A stretch of 64,000 bases of DNA from Lachnospiraceae bacterium UBA4631 (GCA_002406015.1 DHMX01000014.1:160858-224857); one strand, 5' to 3'. Numbered from the stretch's first letter, positions 15,636 through 25,454 are shown. Translations and numbers: made by a program. Notes: a model not told the origin generated them from the letters alone.

Positions 15636-18407
15636 ATGGCTCAGAATAAGAAGGGCAGAAGGACACAGACAACTGCAAAGAAGAATCAGGCAGGAAGCAC
15701 AAGAGGTACACAGGAAACGGGATTTCGCTATGAAATTCTTTTGATTGTAGCACTTGCGGTTGCAATATTTTTGGAAATCAGTAATTTCGGTGCCTGCGGC
15801 AGCATCGGAAATGCAATCAGCGGTTTTTTGTTCGGTGTATTCGGCTGGATAGAATACGGACTGCCGATTCTGGTATTTGTCGGGATGGCATTTTTGTTTG
15901 CAAATGGTTTCTCTCCGGTTGCCATTCGTAAGACGGTATATGCGGCAGTTTTGTGTCTGGACATTTCCATGATTGCACAATTGATTGTAAAGCTGCCGGA
16001 ACGTGTTACGCTTGGTGGATTATATATGACAGCATTGAAAGAAAAGTCGGGCGGCGGTTTTATCGGCGGCGGTCTGACATTTTTGCTGCAAAGCGGTATC
16101 GGTGTTGCCGGAACGTGGCTGGTTGTAATTGTGCTTGCAGTGGTTATGGTGATTCTTTTAACGGAGAAATCAGTAATTAAATTATTGCAGAAAAGCGGTG
16201 TCCGCCTGATGGATGGCTTTGAGGAAGCCAAGCAGCAGGGACAGGAATATCAGGAGCGGAGAAAAGAAGAACGAAATACGCTGGAGGAAATCCGGGCAGC
16301 AAAGCGGGCAGAACGGGAAATTGCCAGACAGGAACAGCGTGAAAAGGCTAAGAATGAGCTGGAGTTAAAACGGGAAGCCGCCAGACAAGAGCAGGAGCGG
16401 AGAAAAGAAGCGGCAGAAAAGGAAAAGGCAAAAGAAGAATTAGAGAAGGAAGCAGCGGTCAGCACACAGGAGCCGGAATATAACCGGTTCCAGCATAAAG
16501 TAAAGAAAGGGCTGTTTCGGAATCTGACGGTACTGCCGGAACAGGGACAGGAAGGAACGGTAAAGCAGGATACCTTCCGGAAAAAGGGAACGGCGAATCC
16601 GGAAGAAATTCATGAAATTACCATGACAATTGCAGACGTGGACATGGATATAGATATGGACATGGATGCAGATACAACGCTCAATCCGGATACAACTGTA
16701 AATGCAAATGCGACAATGCAGGTGGATATGACAGAGCTTTCGGCAAACAAGGAAAAAAAGCCGGAACAAAAACGCAGGGAAAAGCGGACCGTACAACCGG
16801 AAAACAAAACGAAAACAGCAGCTCCGGAAACGGTTGAAAAGCTACAGCCGGTGCAGCAGACAGAACCTGTGGCTTCCACAAAGCCTGTTGTAAAAGAGAA
16901 AACAGCAGCCAGAAATCAGAACGGAACGGAACGGGATTATCAATTTCCTCCATATGACCTTCTGCAAAAGGGCAAGGGCGGAAAGAAAAATAATGACGGC
17001 TACATACAGGAAACCATGCAGAAGCTTCAAAGTACCTTAGACAGCTTTGGAGTCAGGGCTACCATAACGGATTATAGCTGCGGACCGGCGGTTACAAGAT
17101 TTGAATTGCAGCCGGAGCAGGGCGTGAAGGTCAGTAAGATTGTCGGTCTGGCAGACGATATTAAGTTAAATCTGGCGGCTTCGGATATTCGAATCGAGGC
17201 TCCGATTCCGGGAAAAGCAGCGGTTGGTATTGAAATTCCGAATAAGGAAAATGTCGCAGTTATGTTCCGGGATTTAATTGAGGATGACAGCTTCGTGAAA
17301 TTCCCGTCCGACATTGCATTTGCAGTCGGCAAGGATATTGGTGGACAGGTTATGGTTGCGGATATTGCAAAGATGCCGCATCTGCTGATTGCCGGAGCTA
17401 CCGGTTCCGGTAAATCCGTATGTATTAATACGATTATTATGAGTATTTTATATAAGGCACATCCGGAGGATGTAAAGCTGATTATGATTGACCCGAAGGT
17501 TGTGGAATTAACGGCATATAATGGAATCCCGCATTTGTTGATTCCGGTTGTTACAGACCCGAAGAAGGCGGCAGGAGCCTTAAACTGGGCAGTAGTTGAA
17601 ATGACAAAGCGGTATCAGTTATTTGCAGAATATAATGTGCGGAACCTGAAGGGTTATAATAAGAAGGTTGAAGAGGTGCAGGCACAGGTAGGAGCGGAGG
17701 AAAGTGAATTAAAGAAGCTTCCGCAGATAGTTGTGATTGTGGATGAGTTGGCGGATTTGATGATGGTAGCCCATGGAGAGGTAGAGGATGCCATTGTACG
17801 ATTATCGCAGCTTGCAAGAGCGGCGGGCATCCATCTGGTGATTGCAACGCAGAGACCATCGGTAGACGTTATCACCGGCTTAATCAAAGCAAATGTACCG
17901 TCCAGAATTGCATTTGCAGTATCCTCACTGGTGGATTCGAGAACTATTCTGGATATGGCAGGTGCGGAGAAGCTGTTGGGTAAGGGTGATATGCTGTTTT
18001 ATCCAACCGGATTTCCGAAGCCGGTGCGTGTGCAGGGTGCATTTGTATCGGATGAAGAGGTCAGTGCGGTGGTAGAGTTCTTGAAAAATCAGGCAAAGGA
18101 AACCGCATACGATGCAGAAATTACGACGCAGATAGAGCAGGCATCTGCCGGCTCCGACACAGTGACCGGTTCGGGAAGCACAGGACCGGAGCGGGATGAA
18201 TATTTTATGGAAGCGGCAAAGGTAATTATAGAAAGTGACAAGGCATCTATCGGAATGTTGCAGCGGAGATTTAAGATTGGGTTTAATCGTGCGGCAAGAA
18301 TTATGGACCAGTTGGCAGAAGCCGGTGTCGTAGGACCGGATGAAGGAACGAAGCCGAGAACCATTCTGATGTCTCCGGAGCAATTAGAGGAATTTATGGA
18401 AACTTGA
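15636..18407 (+). CDS. ftsK: DNA translocase FtsK/SpoIIIE
   Basis: ATP-driven DNA pump that moves chromosome ends across a division or sporulation septum. Four N-terminal membrane helices (about residues 28-190) are followed by a long Lys/Glu/Arg-rich coiled region (200-280). A low-complexity linker has alternating Asp and Met (about 331-366). The motor follows, with Walker A GATGSGKS (587-594), Walker B IVVIVDELADLMM and ATQRPSVDVITG. A C-terminal winged-helix gamma domain (ASIGMLQRRFKIGFNRAARI) reads orienting DNA sequences. At 923 aa it is longer than B. subtilis SpoIIIE, mainly through the linker. Together with spoIVA and spo0A in this window it fits an endospore-forming lineage. Confidence 0.95.
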   Translation: MAQNKKGRRTQTTAKKNQAGSTRGTQETGFRYEILLIVALAVAIFLEISNFGACGSIGNAISGFLFGVFGWIEYGLPILVFVGMAFLFANGFSPVAIRKTVYAAVLCLDISMIAQLIVKLPERVTLGGLYMTALKEKSGGGFIGGGLTFLLQSGIGVAGTWLVVIVLAVVMVILLTEKSVIKLLQKSGVRLMDGFEEAKQQGQEYQERRKEERNTLEEIRAAKRAEREIARQEQREKAKNELELKREAARQEQERRKEAAEKEKAKEELEKEAAVSTQEPEYNRFQHKVKKGLFRNLTVLPEQGQEGTVKQDTFRKKGTANPEEIHEITMTIADVDMDIDMDMDADTTLNPDTTVNANATMQVDMTELSANKEKKPEQKRREKRTVQPENKTKTAAPETVEKLQPVQQTEPVASTKPVVKEKTAARNQNGTERDYQFPPYDLLQKGKGGKKNNDGYIQETMQKLQSTLDSFGVRATITDYSCGPAVTRFELQPEQGVKVSKIVGLADDIKLNLAASDIRIEAPIPGKAAVGIEIPNKENVAVMFRDLIEDDSFVKFPSDIAFAVGKDIGGQVMVADIAKMPHLLIAGATGSGKSVCINTIIMSILYKAHPEDVKLIMIDPKVVELTAYNGIPHLLIPVVTDPKKAAGALNWAVVEMTKRYQLFAEYNVRNLKGYNKKVEEVQAQVGAEESELKKLPQIVVIVDELADLMMVAHGEVEDAIVRLSQLARAAGIHLVIATQRPSVDVITGLIKANVPSRIAFAVSSLVDSRTILDMAGAEKLLGKGDMLFYPTGFPKPVRVQGAFVSDEEVSAVVEFLKNQAKETAYDAEITTQIEQASAGSDTVTGSGSTGPERDEYFMEAAKVIIESDKASIGMLQRRFKIGFNRAARIMDQLAEAGVVGPDEGTKPRTILMSPEQLEEFMET

Positions 18408-18432
18408 CATCTGCCAGGGAATTGAGTAGGAT
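18404..18432 (+). promoter_or_regulatory. Strong promoter upstream of fhs
   Basis: -35 TTGACA (18404-18409, perfect), 17-nt spacer, -10 TAGGAT (18427-18432). The -35 overlaps the ftsK stop codon. It separates the one-carbon genes from the ftsK group. Confidence 0.75.
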
Positions 18433-18485
18433 GGCATGTAGGTATAGTAGCAGAATAAGGATAAAGGAAGCGTGAAAGGATAGTT

Positions 18486-20156
18486 ATGAAGACAGATATT
18501 GAAATTGCACAGGAAGCAGAGTTAAAGCCGATTCAGGATGTGGCGGCAAAACTGGGAATTGCACAGGATGATTTGGAGTTATACGGAAAATATAAGGCAA
18601 AGCTAAGCGATGAATTAATTGAGCAGATAGAAGGACGCACGAATGGGAAACTGATATTGGTAACGGCAATCAATCCGACTCCGGCAGGAGAAGGAAAGAC
18701 GACGATTACGGTTGGTCTGGGTGAAGCATTCGGACGGCTTAATAAGCGTGCCGTGATTGCTTTGCGGGAGCCGTCACTGGGACCATGCTTTGGAATTAAA
18801 GGCGGTGCTGCCGGCGGTGGTTATGCACAGGTAGTGCCGATGGAGGATTTGAATCTTCATTTTACAGGAGATTTTCATGCAATTACCTCTGCCAATAACT
18901 TACTGGCAGCTATGCTTGATAATCATATGCAGCAGGGAAATGCATTGGGAATCGACCCAAAGCAGATTGTATGGAAGCGGTGTCTGGATATGAATGACAG
19001 AGCCCTCAGAAATATTGTGATTGGTATGGGCGGAAAGATGGATGGTGTTGTCAGACAGGATGGCTTCATTATTACGGTGGCATCTGAAATTATGGCAATC
19101 CTTTGTCTTGCCAAGGATTTACAGGATTTGTCAGAACGGCTCAGCCGGATTATAGTGGCATATACCTATCAGGGAGAACCGGTGACAGCCAAGGATTTAC
19201 AGGCTGTGGGAGCTATGACGGTATTATTGAAGGATGCATTAAAGCCAAACCTGATTCAGACCTTGGAGCATACACCGGCAATTGTACATGGTGGGCCGTT
19301 TGCCAATATTGCACATGGCTGTAACAGTGTGCGGGCAACGAAAACCGCATTGAAGCTGGCAGATTATGTGATTACGGAAGCAGGCTTTGGTGCCGATTTG
19401 GGTGCTGAGAAGTTTATGGATATTAAATGCAGACAGGCAGGCTTGAAGCCGGATGCGGTTGTACTGGTTGCAACGGTCAGAGCTTTAAAATACAATGGCG
19501 GAGTGGCAAAGGAAGATTTGGGACAGGAAAATATTGATGCACTCAGCCGGGGAATCGTGAATCTGGAAAAGCATATTGAGAACCTGAAGAAATTTGGTGT
19601 GCCGATTGTAGTAACCTTGAATCGGTTTGTAACAGATTCCGAAGCGGAACTGAGCTTTGTTAAGAACTTCTGTGAGGAGCGGGATTGTGATTTTGCTCTG
19701 GCAGAGGTCTGGGAAAAGGGCGGCGAAGGCGGTCTGGAACTGGCAGAGGCAGTTTTACACACACTGGAAAATAAGGAAAGTCATTATACACCGTTATATG
19801 ATACGGAATTGTCACTGGAAGAAAAGATAGAGACAATCTCAAAAGAAATATATGGTGCAGGAAGTGTCAGCTACACACCTGCCGCAAAGAAGGCGATTGC
19901 CAGAATTACAGATTTGGGCTATGGAAATCTTCCAATCTGTATGGCAAAGAACCAGTATTCTTTATCCGATGACCCTAAGAAATTAGGCAGACCAAGCGGA
20001 TTTGAAATTAATATCCGGGAGGTTTATGTGAGTGCGGGTGCAGGCTTCGTGGTAGCAATTACCGGTACAATTATGACAATGCCGGGATTGCCGAAGCATC
20101 CGGCGGCAGAACGAATCTGTGTCGATGAAACAGGAAAGACAATAGGATTATTTTAA
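18486..20156 (+). CDS. fhs: Formate-tetrahydrofolate ligase
   Basis: Makes 10-formyl-tetrahydrofolate from formate, THF and ATP, the entry of formate into one-carbon metabolism and the methyl branch of acetogenesis. Signatures are the P-loop TPAGEGKTTITVGLGEA, REPSLGPCFGIKGGAAGGG and NLHFTGDFHAITSANNLLAA; the C-terminus has GTIMTMPGLPKHPAA. Length 556 aa is typical. AAGGAT lies upstream of the ATG. folD follows directly: its ribosome binding site overlaps the fhs stop codon, so the two are translationally close. A formate/nitrite transporter is encoded 3.3 kb downstream. Confidence 0.97.
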   Translation: MKTDIEIAQEAELKPIQDVAAKLGIAQDDLELYGKYKAKLSDELIEQIEGRTNGKLILVTAINPTPAGEGKTTITVGLGEAFGRLNKRAVIALREPSLGPCFGIKGGAAGGGYAQVVPMEDLNLHFTGDFHAITSANNLLAAMLDNHMQQGNALGIDPKQIVWKRCLDMNDRALRNIVIGMGGKMDGVVRQDGFIITVASEIMAILCLAKDLQDLSERLSRIIVAYTYQGEPVTAKDLQAVGAMTVLLKDALKPNLIQTLEHTPAIVHGGPFANIAHGCNSVRATKTALKLADYVITEAGFGADLGAEKFMDIKCRQAGLKPDAVVLVATVRALKYNGGVAKEDLGQENIDALSRGIVNLEKHIENLKKFGVPIVVTLNRFVTDSEAELSFVKNFCEERDCDFALAEVWEKGGEGGLELAEAVLHTLENKESHYTPLYDTELSLEEKIETISKEIYGAGSVSYTPAAKKAIARITDLGYGNLPICMAKNQYSLSDDPKKLGRPSGFEINIREVYVSAGAGFVVAITGTIMTMPGLPKHPAAERICVDETGKTIGLF

Positions 20157-20167
20157 GGAGGATGCAT

Positions 20168-21019
20168 ATGGCAAAGGTAATTGACGGAAAGGTCATCAGC
20201 AAACAGATTAAGGATGAGTTAAAAGAGCGGGTTGCCGAGTATCGTAAGCAGGGAATTGAAATTGCGTTAGCGGTCATTCAGGTAGGAAACGATGCGGCAT
20301 CTACCGTATATGTGGGAAATAAGAAAAAGGCGTGTGAATATATCGGAATCAAGTCCGTTGCCTATGAATTACCGGAGGAAACAACGGAAGAAGAGTTGTT
20401 GAAGATTATTCATACCTTAAATCAGGATGACAGCATCTACGGAATCTTGGTACAGTTACCGGTGCCAAAGCACATAAACGAGAATCATATTATTCAGGCA
20501 ATCGACCCGAAGAAGGATGTGGACGGGTTTCATCCGCAGAGTGTAGGAACCCTCAGTATCGGACAACCGGGCTTTGTATCCTGTACGCCGGCGGGAGTTA
20601 TACAATTATTAAAGAGAAGCAATATTGAAATCGAAGGAAAAGAGTGCGTTATCATCGGAAGAAGTAATATTGTCGGAAAGCCGATGGCAATGCTTCTGTT
20701 GCGGGAAAACGGAACCGTTACGATATGTCATTCCAGAACAAAGGATTTGAAGGAGATAACCAGACGTGCGGATATTCTGGTGGTAGCAATCGGAAAGCCG
20801 AAAATGATAGATGCTTCTTATGTAAAAGAAGGGGCAGTTGTGATTGATGTGGGAATCCACAGGGATGCAAACAACAAGCTGTGCGGAGATGTGGATTATG
20901 AATCCGTAGAGCCGGTTGCAAGTGCCATTACTCCGGTTCCGGGTGGTGTAGGTCCTATGACAATCGCAATGCTGATGCATAATTGTGTGGATGCGGTTCA
21001 GATTCGAGAGGCAAAGTAA
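20168..21019 (+). CDS. folD: Bifunctional methylenetetrahydrofolate dehydrogenase/cyclohydrolase
   Basis: Interconverts 10-formyl-THF, methenyl-THF and methylene-THF with NADP(H). Conserved stretches: QVGNDAASTVYVGNKKKACEYIGI with the catalytic lysine in the YVxxKxKA region, DVDGFHPQSVG, GRSNIVGKPMAMLL for nucleotide binding, and TPVPGGVGPMTIAMLM near the end. Start ATG 20168 (283 aa): AAGGAGG ends at 20161, 6 nt before it, while the other in-frame ATG at 20162 directly abuts the site. It works directly with Fhs in the same operon. Confidence 0.97.
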   Translation: MAKVIDGKVISKQIKDELKERVAEYRKQGIEIALAVIQVGNDAASTVYVGNKKKACEYIGIKSVAYELPEETTEEELLKIIHTLNQDDSIYGILVQLPVPKHINENHIIQAIDPKKDVDGFHPQSVGTLSIGQPGFVSCTPAGVIQLLKRSNIEIEGKECVIIGRSNIVGKPMAMLLLRENGTVTICHSRTKDLKEITRRADILVVAIGKPKMIDASYVKEGAVVIDVGIHRDANNKLCGDVDYESVEPVASAITPVPGGVGPMTIAMLMHNCVDAVQIREAK

Positions 21020-21040
21020 GGAAATAACAGAGGATAGAAG

Positions 21041-22378
21041 ATGAACATATTATTTGTTTCCCTGGGCTGTGATAAAAATCTGGTAGACAGCGAGGTAATG
21101 TTAAATCTGTTAAAGAGGCATGGGTATAACATTACGAATGATGAGCAGGAAGCGGATGCAGCTGTTGTAAATACCTGTTGTTTTATCCATGATGCAAAGG
21201 AAGAAAGTATTAATACAATATTGGAGCTGGCTGAATTAAAAAAGACTGCACGCTTGCAGGCGTTAATCATAACCGGCTGTCTTGCACAGCGGTATCAGAA
21301 GGAAATCCAGACAGAAATACCGGAGGTAGATGCTATCTTAGGCTCTACTAATATTGATGACATTGTATCGGTGGTTGATGAAGCGTTACATGGCAGGAAG
21401 GTGGTCTGCTGTAAGGATATTCAATATCTGCCGCCGCATATGACAGAGCGGACGGTTACAACCGGAACTGCCATGGCATATTTGAAAATTGCAGAAGGCT
21501 GCAGCAAACGCTGTACCTACTGTATTATTCCGTATTTACGGGGAAATTATAGAAGTATACCGATGGAGGATATTCTGGAAACGGCTGAACGGCTGGCACA
21601 GGAAGGGTATCAGGAGCTGGTGCTGGTTGCACAGGAAACTACGGTATACGGACAGGACTTGTATGGTGAGAAACGCTTGCCGGAATTATTGCGGAGATTA
21701 TGCCGGCTGGAAGGGATTCAATGGATTCGTCTGTTGTATTGCTATCCGGAGGAAATCACAGAGGAATTAATTCAGACAATGGCACAGGAGCCGAAGGTCT
21801 GCCATTACATTGATATGCCGATACAGCATTCCGAGGATGCCATATTAAAGGCAATGGGAAGAAGAACGAATCAGAAGCAGATTCGGGAAGTGGTAGACCA
21901 GCTACGACGTGCAGTACCGGATATTGCGATTCGGACAACCTTAATTACAGGGTTTCCGGGAGAAACCAAGGAACAGCATGAGGCATTGCTTGATTTTGTA
22001 GATGAAATGGAGTTTGAACGCTTAGGTGTGTTTACCTACTCTCCGGAGGAAGGAACAAGAGCTGCCCAATATCCGAATCAGATAGAAGAAGCGGTAAAAA
22101 AGCAGCGACAGGCTGAGCTGATGGAGCTACAGCAGGAGGTTTCTTGTGACTTAAATAAGAACATGATAGGAGCATGCCTGCGGGTTTTGATTGAAGGGTA
22201 TCTATACGAAGAAAATGTATATTTAGGACGCTCATATCGGGAAGCACCGGGAGTGGATGGATATATATTTGTTAATTCCGAGGAGGAACTGGTATCCGGA
22301 GATATGGTATCGGTTAAGATTACCGATGCAAATGAATATGATTTGATTGGAGAGGTAATATATGAATCTGCCGAATAA
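21041..22378 (+). CDS. rimO: Ribosomal protein S12 methylthiotransferase RimO
   Basis: Radical SAM enzyme adding a methylthio group to a conserved aspartate of ribosomal protein S12. An N-terminal UPF0004 domain (SLGCDKNLVDSEVML, with cysteines for an auxiliary Fe-S cluster) is followed by the radical SAM core with CSKRCTYCIIP (CX3CX2C) and a C-terminal TRAM domain. The SLGCDKNLVDSE start and IRTTLITGFPGET match RimO rather than MiaB. Length 445 aa. Its last 17 nt overlap the start of pgsA. Confidence 0.95.
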   Translation: MNILFVSLGCDKNLVDSEVMLNLLKRHGYNITNDEQEADAAVVNTCCFIHDAKEESINTILELAELKKTARLQALIITGCLAQRYQKEIQTEIPEVDAILGSTNIDDIVSVVDEALHGRKVVCCKDIQYLPPHMTERTVTTGTAMAYLKIAEGCSKRCTYCIIPYLRGNYRSIPMEDILETAERLAQEGYQELVLVAQETTVYGQDLYGEKRLPELLRRLCRLEGIQWIRLLYCYPEEITEELIQTMAQEPKVCHYIDMPIQHSEDAILKAMGRRTNQKQIREVVDQLRRAVPDIAIRTTLITGFPGETKEQHEALLDFVDEMEFERLGVFTYSPEEGTRAAQYPNQIEEAVKKQRQAELMELQQEVSCDLNKNMIGACLRVLIEGYLYEENVYLGRSYREAPGVDGYIFVNSEEELVSGDMVSVKITDANEYDLIGEVIYESAE

Positions 22379-22922
22379 ATTAACAATTTTCAGAGTAATA
22401 TTGATTCCGTTTTTTCTGGTTGCATTAATGGTGCCGGGGATTCCGGCAGGAAAATGGATTGCGGTCGCAATTTTTATAATTGCCAGTCTGACAGACTTTT
22501 TTGACGGAAGAATTGCAAGAAAACAAAATCTGGTAACGGATTTTGGAAAATTTATGGACCCATTGGCAGACAAGCTGTTAGTCTGCTCTGCTATGATAGC
22601 GTTAATTGAATTACAGCGGATTCCGGCGTGGGTAGTAATTGTGATTATAGCCAGAGAGTTTGTAATCAGCGGCTTCCGCCTGATTGCTTCGGATAATGGT
22701 ATTGTAATTGCCGCCAGCTATTGGGGCAAATTCAAAACAACCTTCCAGATGCTGATGGTAATATTGTTGATTGTCAATTTAAGTGAGAATTTTCCGGCGG
22801 CAACTACAGGAATCACGATAGCAGAACAGATATTGATTTATGTATCCTTACTGCTGACAATTATTTCCCTGATAGATTATCTGGTTAAGAACCGGTCAGT
22901 GCTGGCAAACGGAACAAAATAA
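22362..22922 (+). CDS. pgsA: CDP-diacylglycerol-glycerol-3-phosphate 3-phosphatidyltransferase
   Basis: Membrane enzyme making phosphatidylglycerolphosphate, precursor of phosphatidylglycerol. The CDP-alcohol phosphotransferase motif DG-x2-AR-x8-G-x3-D-x3-D is intact in DFFDGRIARKQ followed by FGKFMDPLAD. Several hydrophobic helices; 186 aa is usual. The gene begins inside the 3' end of rimO (17-nt overlap) with GAGAGGT upstream, implying translational coupling. Confidence 0.95.
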   Translation: MNLPNKLTIFRVILIPFFLVALMVPGIPAGKWIAVAIFIIASLTDFFDGRIARKQNLVTDFGKFMDPLADKLLVCSAMIALIELQRIPAWVVIVIIAREFVISGFRLIASDNGIVIAASYWGKFKTTFQMLMVILLIVNLSENFPAATTGITIAEQILIYVSLLLTIISLIDYLVKNRSVLANGTK

Positions 22923-22938
22923 GCGGTAGGTGAAGCAT

Positions 22939-23445
22939 ATGAAAATGAAGGAACCCCAGATTACACTGAAAGAAGGAAAACACATTGAGGAGCAGGTTGT
23001 AGAGCGGTTAAAGGAATTACAGTTGACGGTTACAACTGCCGAATCCTGTACCGGCGGCTTGATTGCAGCCAGACTGGTGAATGTAGCGGGAGCCTCACAG
23101 GTGTTTGGAAGAGGCTTTGTCACATATGCGAATGAGGCAAAGGAAGAAGAGCTTGGAGTAAAGCATGAGACCTTACAGCAGCATGGAGCTGTATCAAAGC
23201 AGACGGTAAAGCAGATGGCAAGAGGTGCAGCCGCACATGGAAAAGCAGATGTAGCCATTGCGGTTACCGGATTGGCAGGACCGGATGGCGGAACGAAGGA
23301 AAAACCGGTAGGTCTGGTCTATGTTGGAATTTTCTATAAGGATAAGGTATACTGGCAGGAATTTCACTTCAAGGGAAATCGCTCCACAATTCGGGAACTG
23401 ACGGTTGTAAACAGTTTGCAAAATGTGTTGCGTGTGTTACAATAA
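22939..23445 (+). CDS. pncC: CinA C-terminal domain protein, NMN amidohydrolase
   Basis: Stand-alone PncC/CinA C-terminal domain, which deamidates nicotinamide mononucleotide in NAD recycling. Motifs: TTAESCTGGLIAARLVNVAGAS and TGLAGPDGGTKEKPVGLVYVG. The N-terminal molybdopterin-like domain of full CinA is absent, so this is the short form. I choose ATG 22939 (168 aa) because AGGTG lies 6 nt upstream; the GTG at 22930 lies inside that element. pgsA next to cinA is a common Firmicute arrangement. Confidence 0.9.
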   Translation: MKMKEPQITLKEGKHIEEQVVERLKELQLTVTTAESCTGGLIAARLVNVAGASQVFGRGFVTYANEAKEEELGVKHETLQQHGAVSKQTVKQMARGAAAHGKADVAIAVTGLAGPDGGTKEKPVGLVYVGIFYKDKVYWQEFHFKGNRSTIRELTVVNSLQNVLRVLQ

Positions 23446-23477
23446 ACTGATTTATAAAAAGAGAAGGAGATATACGG

Positions 23478-24341
23478 ATGGAAAATATCTATAATACACC
23501 CGCGGAAACCATAGACGGAAATATAAAGGCAGGTGTTACAAAAGCAAACTTAAATATCTGGAAAATGATTTTTATGGGAGTTATGGCAGGAGCCTTTATT
23601 GCATTGGGTGGAGAAGCCTCCAATGTAGCCGTACATAATATTGCAAATGTAGGCATTGCAAGACTTGTGGCAGGTCTGATATTCCCGGTCGGTCTGATGA
23701 TGATTGTATTGGTCGGAGGAGAATTGTTTACCGGTAACTGTTTGCTGATTATGGATATTATGGACAAAAAGGTAACGGTATGGCAGGTAGTAAAGAATCT
23801 GGTGGTGGTCTATTTCAGCAATATGCTGGGAGCATTTCTGGTGACGGCACTTACCTTTTTCTCCGGACAGTGGAATTATTCTTCCGGACTGTTGGGAGCG
23901 TATACCATTAAGGTTGCGTTGGGAAAATGTGACCTTGACTTTTCAGCCGCATTTGCATCCGGTGTCCTTTGTAATATTTTAGTATGTATTGCAATCCTGA
24001 TGGCAGGAACCGCAAAGGATATTATTGGAAAGCTGTTTGCCATCCTGTTTCCGATTATGGCATTTGTAACCTCCGGCTTTGAACACTGTGTTGCAAATAT
24101 GTTCTATATTCCGGCAGGGCTTCTGGCGGCTACAAATCCTGCATATGTGCAGGCGGCAGAGGAAGCATATGGTATAACAGCAAATCAGATTCATGAAACC
24201 TTATCCCTGACCGGCTACCTCAGTAATTTAGGTCCTGTTACATTGGGAAATATTGTGGGTGGCATGGTTTGCGTCGGTATAGTATTCTATGAGATAAATA
24301 AGAGTAAGTTTTGTAATCCGCCGAAAAAGAATGACGATTAA
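23478..24341 (+). CDS. Formate/nitrite transporter family protein
   Basis: FNT-family pentameric channel for formate, nitrite or similar small anions. Six membrane helices can be traced. The FNT pattern GGELFTGNCLLI (omega loop region) and SGFEHCVANMFYIPAGLL with the central His are present. The 287-aa length is normal. The ribosome binding site AGAAGGAGA is strong. FocA (formate) and NirC (nitrite) cannot be told apart by eye. The nearby formate-using genes fhs and folD favour formate, but that is inference. Confidence 0.92.
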   Translation: MENIYNTPAETIDGNIKAGVTKANLNIWKMIFMGVMAGAFIALGGEASNVAVHNIANVGIARLVAGLIFPVGLMMIVLVGGELFTGNCLLIMDIMDKKVTVWQVVKNLVVVYFSNMLGAFLVTALTFFSGQWNYSSGLLGAYTIKVALGKCDLDFSAAFASGVLCNILVCIAILMAGTAKDIIGKLFAILFPIMAFVTSGFEHCVANMFYIPAGLLAATNPAYVQAAEEAYGITANQIHETLSLTGYLSNLGPVTLGNIVGGMVCVGIVFYEINKSKFCNPPKKNDD

Positions 24342-24370
24342 CAGAAGGACAGAAAGGAAGGCATGACAAA

Positions 24371-25399
24371 ATGGCAATTCATTTAGTGAAAAAAATTCCA
24401 ACAGCGAAGGAGTTACAGGAAGAAATTCCAATGACGGCAGAATTAAAGAAGGTAAAGGAGGAGCGGGATCGGATGATTCGACAGGTATTTGTCGGAGAAT
24501 CGGATAAGTTTATTATGGTAATCGGACCTTGTTCCGCCGATAACGAGACTGCGGTACTGGATTATGTAACGAGACTTGCAAAGTTGCAAGAGGAAGTAAA
24601 GGATAAAATATTAATTATTCCGAGAATTTATACCAATAAGCCAAGAACCACCGGTGCGGGCTATAAGGGTATGCTGCATCAGCCTGACCCGGAAAAGGCA
24701 CCGGATATGTATGAAGGTGTAAAGGCAATCCGGAAAATGCATATTGATGCAATTGCGGCAACCGGATTAACCGCAGCAGATGAAATGCTGTACTCCGAGA
24801 ATTGGCAGTATCTGGAGGATATTCTTTCCTATGTGGCAATCGGAGCAAGAAGTGTAGAGGACCAGCAGCATCGGATTGTGACTTCCGGTATGGATGTTCC
24901 GGTAGGTATGAAGAACCCGACAAGCGGGGATTTAACCGTTATGATGAATTCCTGTATGGCAGGTCAGATGAAGCATACCTTCTTATATACCGGCTGGGAA
25001 GCAAAGACCGACGGAAATGATTTGGTGCATTGTATCTTAAGAGGTGCCGTAAATAAGCATGGTCAGTCCATTTCCAATTATCATTATGAGGACTTGATGA
25101 TGTTAGTAGAGCTGTATCATAAGTTTGAATTAAAGAATCCGGCTTGTATCGTGGATGCAAACCATAATAATTCCGGAAAGCAATGGGCAGAGCAGCCTAG
25201 AATTGTAAAAGAAGTATTACACAGTATGCGGCATTCTGCGGACATTCGGAAATTAGTAAAGGGTGTTATGGTGGAAAGCTACATTGAAAACGGAAATCAG
25301 CCGGTAGACGGAGGATGTTACGGTAAATCCATTACAGACCCTTGCCTCGGCTGGGAATTATCCAGAGAACTGGTATTAGAGGTTGCGGATTTATTGTAG
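24371..25399 (+). CDS. 3-deoxy-7-phosphoheptulonate synthase (type I DAHP synthase)
   Basis: First step of aromatic amino acid synthesis: PEP plus erythrose-4-phosphate. It has the AroG/AroF/AroH-type sequence with GPCSADNETAVLDYV, KPRTTGAGYKGMLHQPDP, IGARSVEDQQHR and DANHNNSGKQW, plus a C-terminal GGCYGKSITDPCLGW. The 342-aa length fits. No chorismate mutase or ACT regulatory domain is attached. Which aromatic amino acid inhibits it cannot be read here. No T-box or trp leader was seen in the 29-nt upstream gap. Confidence 0.94.
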   Translation: MAIHLVKKIPTAKELQEEIPMTAELKKVKEERDRMIRQVFVGESDKFIMVIGPCSADNETAVLDYVTRLAKLQEEVKDKILIIPRIYTNKPRTTGAGYKGMLHQPDPEKAPDMYEGVKAIRKMHIDAIAATGLTAADEMLYSENWQYLEDILSYVAIGARSVEDQQHRIVTSGMDVPVGMKNPTSGDLTVMMNSCMAGQMKHTFLYTGWEAKTDGNDLVHCILRGAVNKHGQSISNYHYEDLMMLVELYHKFELKNPACIVDANHNNSGKQWAEQPRIVKEVLHSMRHSADIRKLVKGVMVESYIENGNQPVDGGCYGKSITDPCLGWELSRELVLEVADLL

Positions 25400-25425
25400 A
25401 CCTCGTAGAAATATAGCTATTTTAC

Positions 25426-25454
25426 TTGGAATTTTCTGGTACATGATGTAAAAT
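25426..25454 (+). promoter_or_regulatory. Promoter upstream of the DUF1015 gene
   Basis: -35 TTGGAA (25426-25431), 17-nt spacer, -10 TAAAAT (25449-25454), in the 110-nt gap after the DAHP synthase gene. Confidence 0.65.

Noticed and set aside
24477..24483. Exact 0A box TTCGACA
   Set aside because: It lies inside the DAHP synthase coding sequence; such 7-mers are expected several times by chance. The same applies to TGTCGAA at 63771 in rpsU.
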